A stretch of 9,754 nucleotides of DNA. It comes from Methanobacteriota archaeon (lineage in GTDB: Archaea > Thermoplasmatota > Thermoplasmata > RBG-16-68-12). The stretch lies in assembly GCA_005879015.1 (NCBI GenBank), contig VBMC01000038.1, positions 1-9,754 of the forward strand, in the 5' to 3' direction. Each line of letters opens with the position of its first letter. The stretch's first letter is position 1. A model generated the notes under the pieces. That model saw only the letters and a list, made by a program, of their open reading frames with translations, had not been told where the DNA came from and did not search any database. Below, in pieces: positions 5,608 through 9,754 of the stretch. Position numbers and translations under genes: made by a program.

Positions 5608-6492
5608 TCACGATTCCCCGGAGAGCTCCGCGGCGCGCACCGTGTTCGCCAGGAGCATTGCGATCGTCATCGGACCCACTCCGCCGGGCACGGGGCTGAT
5701 CGCTTTCGCCTTCGACCGCACGGCCTCGAAGTCCACGTCGCCGACGGTGCGGAAGCCTCCCTTCGCGGTCGCATCGGGGATCCGATTGATGCCCACGTCG
5801 ATCACGATAACGCCGTTCCGCACCATGTCGGCCTTCACGAACCGCGGCGAACCCATGGCCGCGACGAGGATGTCCGCGCGTCGTGTATGAGACGGAAGGT
5901 CGCGGGTGCCGCTGTGCGCGATCGTGACGGTCGCGTTCGCCCCTTTCGCCTTCTGCATCAGGAGGGCCGCGAGCGGTTTCCCGACGATGTTGCTCCGACC
6001 CACGATGACCACGTCCTTGCCGCCGGGATCGTTCCCAGATCGGAGGAGAAGTTCCACGACCCCCGCGGGCGTCGCCGGGGCGAAGCGCGGTCGGCCGATC
6101 AAGACGAGCCCCACGTTCGTCGGGTGGAAGCAGTCCACGTCCTTCCGCGGTTCCACCGCCGAGACGGCGGCGTCGAGGCGAATCTGCGGAGGAAGCGGCT
6201 GCTGGACGAGGATCCCATGGACCTTGGGGTCCGCATTCAACCGAGATACCTCGTCGAGCAAACGACGCTCAGAAACGTTCTCCGGCAGGTCCACGGTCCA
6301 GTGCGCGAGGCCCATTTCCTCGGAGGCCTTGCCCTTCATCTTGACGTAGAGCTTGGAGCCCGGATCCTCTCCGACGATGATCGCGGCGAGGCCCGGCACG
6401 ATCCCATCCTTCGCGAGGGCGACGAGGCGCGGCTTCAGTTCCGCCCGAACCTCGTCCGCGATCTTCTTCCCGTCGATGAGCTCGCCGGGCAT
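5608..6492 (-). CDS. folD: Methylenetetrahydrofolate dehydrogenase / methenyltetrahydrofolate cyclohydrolase (FolD), 294 aa
   Basis: FolD oxidises 5,10-methylene-THF with NAD(P) and hydrolyses the methenyl product to 10-formyl-THF, the donor for purine synthesis. The length (294 aa) is normal (E. coli 288). Motifs: VGEDPGSKLYVKMKGKA (40-56) with the catalytic Lys53 in YVxxK, GILVQQPLP (93-101), KDVDCFHPTNVG (117-128), the dinucleotide-binding VGRSNIVGKP (164-173) and PVPGGVGPMT (268-277). The usual PCTPxG reads PATPAG, an Ala in place of Cys that is conservative in position. The open frame extends upstream to 6633, but the family N-terminus (MPGELIDGKKIADEV) points to ATG 6492. A TATA-like CTATAACC (6533-6526) stands about 34-41 bp upstream. 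The gene is divergent from the winged-helix regulator and upstream of purD. Confidence 0.93.
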   Translation of the reverse strand: MPGELIDGKKIADEVRAELKPRLVALAKDGIVPGLAAIIVGEDPGSKLYVKMKGKASEEMGLAHWTVDLPENVSERRLLDEVSRLNADPKVHGILVQQPLPPQIRLDAAVSAVEPRKDVDCFHPTNVGLVLIGRPRFAPATPAGVVELLLRSGNDPGGKDVVIVGRSNIVGKPLAALLMQKAKGANATVTIAHSGTRDLPSHTRRADILVAAMGSPRFVKADMVRNGVIVIDVGINRIPDATAKGGFRTVGDVDFEAVRSKAKAISPVPGGVGPMTIAMLLANTVRAAELSGES

Positions 6493-6525
6493 TCCGCCAC
6501 CCGAAAATCGGGAAGACGGGCCGCC

Positions 6526-6533
6526 GGTTATAG
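6526..6533 (-). promoter_or_regulatory. TATA-like box of folD
   Basis: GGCTATAACC on the minus strand; the predicted transcription start is near 6503, leaving a leader of about 11 nt. A short inverted repeat (CCCGAAAATCGGG, 6500-6512) covers that start region and might be a further regulatory site. Confidence 0.45.
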
Positions 6534-6557
6534 CCTTGGAGGCGATGGAGGGAGCGA

Positions 6558-6566
6558 TGTCTGACA
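6558..6566. promoter_or_regulatory. Candidate operator copy 1, TGTCTGACA
   Basis: An inverted repeat TGTC-T-GACA, 24 bp upstream of the folD TATA box. The same 9-mer recurs 42 bp away at 6600-6608. I found no other copy in the window by eye. Confidence 0.5.
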
Positions 6567-6599
6567 CCGACGTCGCGGCGCGATCCCGTACGCGGATCT

Positions 6600-6608
6600 T
6601 GTCTGACA
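6600..6608. promoter_or_regulatory. Candidate operator copy 2, TGTCTGACA
   Basis: Identical to 6558-6566, with longer arms here (TTGTC-T-GACAA). It lies 30 bp upstream of the TATA box of the winged-helix gene, mirroring copy 1 with respect to folD. Confidence 0.5.
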
Positions 6609-6628
6609 AATTCTCATCGTCGGCGTCC

Positions 6629-6646
6629 CACAAAAACGCTTAAGAC
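6629..6646 (+). promoter_or_regulatory. BRE/TATA promoter of the winged-helix regulator
   Basis: CACAAAAACG followed by CTTAAGAC (core 6639-6644), 26 bp before ATG 6671. This is the spacing of a leaderless archaeal transcript and it selects ATG 6671 over the TTG at 6659. Confidence 0.6.
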
Positions 6647-6670
6647 GGGTCCCGGCCTTTGACCCGCCGG

Positions 6671-7198
6671 ATGCACTCTACCGACTGGTCTCGACTCCTC
6701 ACGGAACGTCAGCGCGAGGTCCTGTCGATCGTCGTCGAGAACAAGGTGTACCGCAATCGGGACTCGAAGATCTCGGAGCTGGCCGACCGGATGGGCATCG
6801 CGCCCGCGGCCGTCGCGAAGCACTTGCTCGAGATCGAGAAGGAGGCCCTCCTCCTGGTCGTCGTCACGCCGTCGGAACAGGGGAAGCGGCTGTACGAACG
6901 GATGGAGCTCGAGCCGCGCCCGGAGAAACGCCCGATCTCGGAGGTCCTCGACCGACAGAAGATCGCGATCCTCCACTTCCTGCGCGACCACCCCGACGCG
7001 AGCGCGACCGAGATCGTGGAGGAGATGGGCCTCTCGGAATACACGACCGTGAACAGCCTCCGGGTCCTGACCGCGGTCCAGCTCGTCACGAAACAGCGGG
7101 GACCGGCCCTTCATCGCGGGGTCCCGCCGTACGTGTATCGGACGACCGCCCACGGGGAAGACCTCGCGGGGCGGTTCCCCGCCGAGGCCACGGCGTAA
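6671..7198 (+). CDS. Double winged-helix DNA-binding protein, 175 aa
   Basis: Two winged-helix domains in tandem are visible. The first (about 10-75) has the helix-turn-helix SKISELADRMGIAPAAVAKH (32-51) and a following LLEIEKEALLLVVVTPSEQG wing. The second (about 92-160) has SATEIVEEMGLSEYTTVNSL (111-130), then RVLTAVQLVTKQRG. Both resemble archaeal MarR/ArsR-like HTH proteins. There is no ligand domain, membrane segment or signal peptide. It probably acts as a dimeric transcription factor. It is divergent from folD across 178 bp that hold two TGTCTGACA palindromes, so control of folD and of itself is a reasonable inference. The next gene begins 34 bp after its stop behind its own TATA-like box. 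Confidence 0.8.
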   Translation: MHSTDWSRLLTERQREVLSIVVENKVYRNRDSKISELADRMGIAPAAVAKHLLEIEKEALLLVVVTPSEQGKRLYERMELEPRPEKRPISEVLDRQKIAILHFLRDHPDASATEIVEEMGLSEYTTVNSLRVLTAVQLVTKQRGPALHRGVPPYVYRTTAHGEDLAGRFPAEATA

Positions 7199-7201
7199 GG
7201 C

Positions 7202-7210
7202 CGATATATC
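7202..7210 (+). promoter_or_regulatory. TATA box of the geranylgeranyl reductase gene
   Basis: CGATATATC, its centre about 27 bp upstream of GTG 7233 and too close (about 14 bp) to TTG 7224 for a leaderless start. This supports GTG 7233 as the start codon. Confidence 0.5.
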
Positions 7211-7232
7211 CGCCTCGGACTCCTTGCGCGAC

Positions 7233-8384
7233 GTGTTCGACGCGGTCGTCGTCGGTGCAGGCCCCTCCGGAGGCATGGCCGCGCGGCAGCTCGCCGCGGC
7301 GGGTTTCCGTACGGCCATCCTCGACAAGAAGAAGGTCGTCGGGGAGCCGGTCCAGTGCGCGGAGGGCGTGAGCGAGTTCGGCCTCGAGTCGAACGGCCTT
7401 CGTCCCCGCGAGGAGTGGATCGCGCAGCGGGTGTCGGGTGCGAAGTGCGTCGCCCCGAGCGGGAACTGGTTCTACATCACGCGGCTTCCCGGATACGCGA
7501 TCGACCGACCGGCCTTCGATCGCTGGATCGTCGAGGGAGCCGTGGACGACGGGGCGGATTTGCGGACGTCGGCGCGGGTGACCGGGATCTCCCGACACGA
7601 CGGCGGCTGGCGGATCGAGGCGAACGGCGAATCCATGGACGCGCGGATCGTCATCGGTGCGGACGGGCCTGCGAGCCTCATCGCCCGCCAGGCGGGCCTC
7701 GTGCGGAGACTCGAGAAGATCGTCGCCTACGAATATCGATTCCGCCGCGAGGACGTGCCGATCCTCGATCCGGATTTCTTCCTCTTGTTCGTGAGTCAGG
7801 CCTACGAAGGCGGCTACGCCTGGATCTTCCCGAAGGGCGAGGACGTGAACGTCGGAGCGGGAGGCCCGATCGACGGACACGCCGCGACGGTGGCCTTCTG
7901 TCGGAAATTCGGGATCGACATCGCCCGCCGAACGCAGACGATCGCCGGCTCGATTCCGTACCGGTACGATCTGTCCGCCCTGGCGATGCCCGGCCTCGCG
8001 ATCGTCGGAGATGCGGGCGGCATCACGAATCCGATGAACGGCGCGGGGATCCATCCGGGACTGTTCAGCGGACGCATCGCGGGCGAATGTGCCGTGGGGG
8101 CCCTCGGGAACGAGGATCCGAATGCGATGATGGCGTACGATCGGATCCTGAGGGCATCCCCGTTCCTCGACCCCCTGCTTTCGTGGATGATCGATCGCGT
8201 TCGGACCTGGAGCGATGGACTGATGGATTCCGTGACCGAGGAGCTGCAGGGGCTCGACTGGCGCGCGGTGGATGCGAGGCTGTCCCTTCGCGTGGCCCTG
8301 CGGAAGCCTTGGCTCGCCCTCCATGCGCGGGACTTTCTCCGGATGATCCGCACCTTGGAGCTGTGCGATCGATACGGATGGTAG
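7233..8384 (+). CDS. Geranylgeranyl reductase family flavoprotein (archaeal lipid saturation), 383 aa
   Basis: Members of this family reduce the geranylgeranyl chains of archaeal ether lipids, such as digeranylgeranylglycerophospholipid, using FAD, at the membrane surface. Seen here: the FAD-binding GAGPSG (8-13) near the N-terminus, EPVQCAEGV (38-46) with the family Cys, IGADGPASLIARQAG (141-155), the substrate-pocket motif YAWIFPKG (195-202), and the second FAD motif GDAGGITNPMNGAGI (259-273). The length is close to normal for the family (about 390-400). The start is GTG 7233 (MFDAVVVGAG); TTG 7224 would add three residues. There are no predicted membrane spans. Some homologues act on other prenyl substrates such as quinones or chlorophyll precursors, so the exact substrate is inferred. 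The gene is unrelated in pathway to the folate genes around it. Confidence 0.9.
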   Translation: MFDAVVVGAGPSGGMAARQLAAAGFRTAILDKKKVVGEPVQCAEGVSEFGLESNGLRPREEWIAQRVSGAKCVAPSGNWFYITRLPGYAIDRPAFDRWIVEGAVDDGADLRTSARVTGISRHDGGWRIEANGESMDARIVIGADGPASLIARQAGLVRRLEKIVAYEYRFRREDVPILDPDFFLLFVSQAYEGGYAWIFPKGEDVNVGAGGPIDGHAATVAFCRKFGIDIARRTQTIAGSIPYRYDLSALAMPGLAIVGDAGGITNPMNGAGIHPGLFSGRIAGECAVGALGNEDPNAMMAYDRILRASPFLDPLLSWMIDRVRTWSDGLMDSVTEELQGLDWRAVDARLSLRVALRKPWLALHARDFLRMIRTLELCDRYGW

Positions 8385-8404
8385 AAATCCGATATTCGGG
8401 CGAA

Positions 8405-8416
8405 GCCTAGATAGCG
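8405..8416 (+). promoter_or_regulatory. TATA-like element of metF
   Basis: GCCTAGATAGCG with the purine-rich GCGAA before it; its centre is about 27 bp upstream of ATG 8438, which fits a leaderless start. The signal is weak. A second AT patch (GATATTC, 8392-8398) could serve TTG 8426 instead. Confidence 0.3.
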
Positions 8417-8437
8417 GCCTGCGCGTTGCTTCGCTCG

Positions 8438-9384
8438 ATGCCGGCGGCGGTTGGGGTCCGCGCGATCCGCTCGGGCAGTCGACTGGAACGCATCCTGGCC
8501 TCGGGCGTGTTTGCGGTGACGGCGGAAATCGCGCCTCCGGCCTCGGCCGATGGGACCGAGATCCGGAAGAACGCCTCCCGGTATCGAGGGACGGTCGACG
8601 CGTGCAACGTGACCGACTGCACGCGGGCCCGCGTGCACATCTCTTCCCTCGCCGCCGCGGCCATCCTGATTCAAGAGGGCGTCGAGCCGGTCATGCAAAT
8701 GGTCCTCCGGGATCGGAATCGGATCGCGCTCCAGGCGGACCTCCTCGGCGCGGCCGCACTCGGCGTCCGGAATGTGCTTTGCCTTTGGGGCGACCCGCCG
8801 TCGGCGGGGAACGAGCCGGACGCGAAGGGGGTGTTCGACATGAAAACGGAAGACATGATCGAGATGTTCCGGAACCTTCGAGACGCGGGGATCCTCCGAG
8901 GCGGCGATGCCGTCGAGACGCCCCCGAAAGTGTTCCTGGTGTCGCCGCCGATCCGTTCCGCGGTTCCAAGGAGGAATCGTTTGGCAAACTCCGAGCCAAG
9001 GTCATGGCCGGCGCGGACTTCGTACAGACCCAAGGGGTCTACGACATCGACGCGTTCGAGGAATGGATGCGCCTCGTCCGAAAGGAGTGGCTCCACGAGA
9101 AGGTGTACATCCTCGCGGGCGTGATCCCTTTGAAATCCGCGAAGATGGCCCGGTTCATGGTCGAAAAACTCGGAGCCGTGGTGCCGAAACACATCATGGA
9201 CCGCATGGAGAACGCGCCAAACCCGAAGGCGGAAGGCCTGAGCATCGCCGTCCGGACGATCAAGGCCCTGAAGAAGGTCGACGGGGTCCGCGGCGTCCAT
9301 CTGATGCCCGTGGGCTGGGACGGCGTCGTGCCGAGGTTGGTGAAGGACGCCGGACTCGTGCCCCGTCCCGAGACGGCGGTGTGA
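8438..9384 (+). pseudogene. metF: Methylenetetrahydrofolate reductase (MetF-like) with a one-base frameshift
   Basis: The enzyme reduces 5,10-methylene-THF to 5-methyl-THF, the methyl donor for methionine synthesis or a C1 pathway. The first frame has VTAEIAPPAS (27-36) with the catalytic Glu30, NVTD (57-60), the LRDRNRIALQADLLGAAALG region (90-109), LCLWGDPP (114-121) and ends in TPPKVFL (161-167). The following frame carries AADPFRGSKEES, AKVMAGADFVQTQGVYDID, VYILAGVIPLKSAKMA and HLMPVGWDGVVPRLVKDAGL. One extra G at 8938-8939 (CCTGG to CCTGGG) restores a continuous 315-aa protein reading VFLGVAADPF, matching the usual FxxGxAxNPF. So exactly one base appears missing, by natural mutation or sequencing error. 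ATG 8438 is chosen over TTG 8426. It is 53 bp after the reductase gene and upstream of purH. Confidence 0.88.
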
Positions 9385-9414
9385 GAGCCAGGAGTTCGCG
9401 AAATTCCGTTCACC

Positions 9415-9442
9415 GGTTGTCCCAACCTTTAATTGTCTTTTC
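9415..9442 (+). terminator. Terminator-like hairpin and T-rich tract after metF
   Basis: GGTTG-TCC-CAACC (9415-9427) is followed by TTTAATTGTCTTTT. The T-rich part overlaps the TATA box proposed for purH, so the element may serve both roles. Confidence 0.4.
9426..9435 (+). promoter_or_regulatory. TATA-like box of purH
   Basis: CCTTTAATTG, with predicted transcription start near 9457 and a leader of about ten bases before TTG 9466. Confidence 0.4.
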
Positions 9443-9465
9443 CCTATGGGGACTCGGTAATAGGG

Positions 9466-9754
9466 TTGGTTCCTCCCCCGCGGGCTCTCCTCAGCGTATC
9501 AGACAAGGAGGGCCTGGTCGATTTCGCCCGCGGCCTGCGGGACCTCGGCTTTGAGCTGATCGGCACGGACGGGACCGCGAAGATCCTGAAGGACGCGGGA
9601 CTCCCCGTGACGACCGTCGCGGACTACACGGGCCTGCGCGAAGGACTCGGCGGCCGCGTGAAGACGCTGCACCCCCGCATCTTCGCGGGAATTCTCGCGC
9701 CGACGGGCGACGAGAAGGACCTCAAGGACCTGGGCGCGGTCGCGATCGATCTCG
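9466..9754 (+). CDS. purH: Bifunctional purine biosynthesis protein PurH, N-terminal part (cut by window edge)
   Basis: The visible 96 residues are the start of the MGS-like IMP cyclohydrolase domain: [20 protein letters not shown] (6-25), [20 protein letters not shown] (29-48), [20 protein letters not shown] (51-70), then RIFAGILAP. The family's usual text is STGGTA; here it is GTDGTA. In full-length PurH an AICAR formyltransferase domain follows, using 10-formyl-THF, but it lies beyond the window. The start is taken as TTG 9466, as no ATG or GTG in this frame lies nearby and the family begins a few residues before RALxSVSDK. No SD sequence is visible. Many archaea use PurO and PurP for these steps, so a bacterial-type PurH suggests ancient transfer; this is inference. 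It fits with purD and folD in the same window. Confidence 0.88.
   Translation, partial: MVPPPRALLSVSDKEGLVDFARGLRDLGFELIGTDGTAKILKDAGLPVTTVADYTGLREGLGGRVKTLHPRIFAGILAPTGDEKDLKDLGAVAIDL

Noticed and set aside
5041..6564. A 507-residue plus-strand frame over folD and purD
   Set aside because: Antisense to folD, which carries all family motifs; Arg/His/Asp-rich low-complexity text without recognisable domains.
7086..8324. A 412-residue minus-strand frame opposite the geranylgeranyl reductase
   Set aside because: The plus strand encodes an intact flavoprotein with two FAD motifs; the antisense text is Arg/Asp/His-rich with no motif.

Overview
The window is from a high-GC archaeon, most likely a heterotrophic member of the Thermoplasmatota. 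The archaeal signs are a KaiC-like RecA-fold ATPase, a translin-family gene, a geranylgeranyl-reductase-type lipid flavoenzyme, winged-helix regulators, and TATA/BRE-like promoters about 26 nt before start codons (leaderless transcription). The presence of folD, a metF-like gene and a purH suggests tetrahydrofolate-type C1 metabolism. The exact lineage is an inference.

Layout: (1) 1-2057, minus strand: an operon of a KaiC-like ATPase, a roadblock/LC7-like protein and an unrecognised protein cut by the window edge, behind a good TATA promoter near 2142. (2) 2237-2788, minus: an orphan four-helix membrane protein. (3) 2999-3504, minus: a translin-family gene that lacks an internal segment and is out of frame, so its C-terminus survives only in another frame. 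(4) 3693-4250, plus: a small orphan gene with a Cas2/ferredoxin-like look, an AT-rich promoter, and copies of a TTAACATGTTAACCAA palindrome on both sides. A second reading frame (4069-4221) with better codon statistics lies inside its 3' end. (5) 4322-6492, minus: folD, then purD, the latter with an internal gap and frame change in its ATP-grasp domain. (6) 6671-9754, plus: a double winged-helix regulator, a geranylgeranyl reductase, metF (broken by one missing base) and the start of purH.

The metabolic genes fit together. FolD makes the methenyl- and formyl-THF precursors, MetF reduces methylene-THF to methyl-THF, and PurD and PurH are steps of de novo purine synthesis, PurH using formyl-THF. 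The regulator gene is divergent from folD. Their shared 178-bp promoter region has two identical palindromes (TGTCTGACA) 42 bp apart, each about 25-30 bp upstream of one TATA box, which is a candidate regulatory switch.

The most striking feature is that three conserved genes in about 6.4 kb (translin, purD, metF) have broken frames. Two of them also lack an internal conserved segment. This is either real gene decay or an assembly problem and needs read-level checking.
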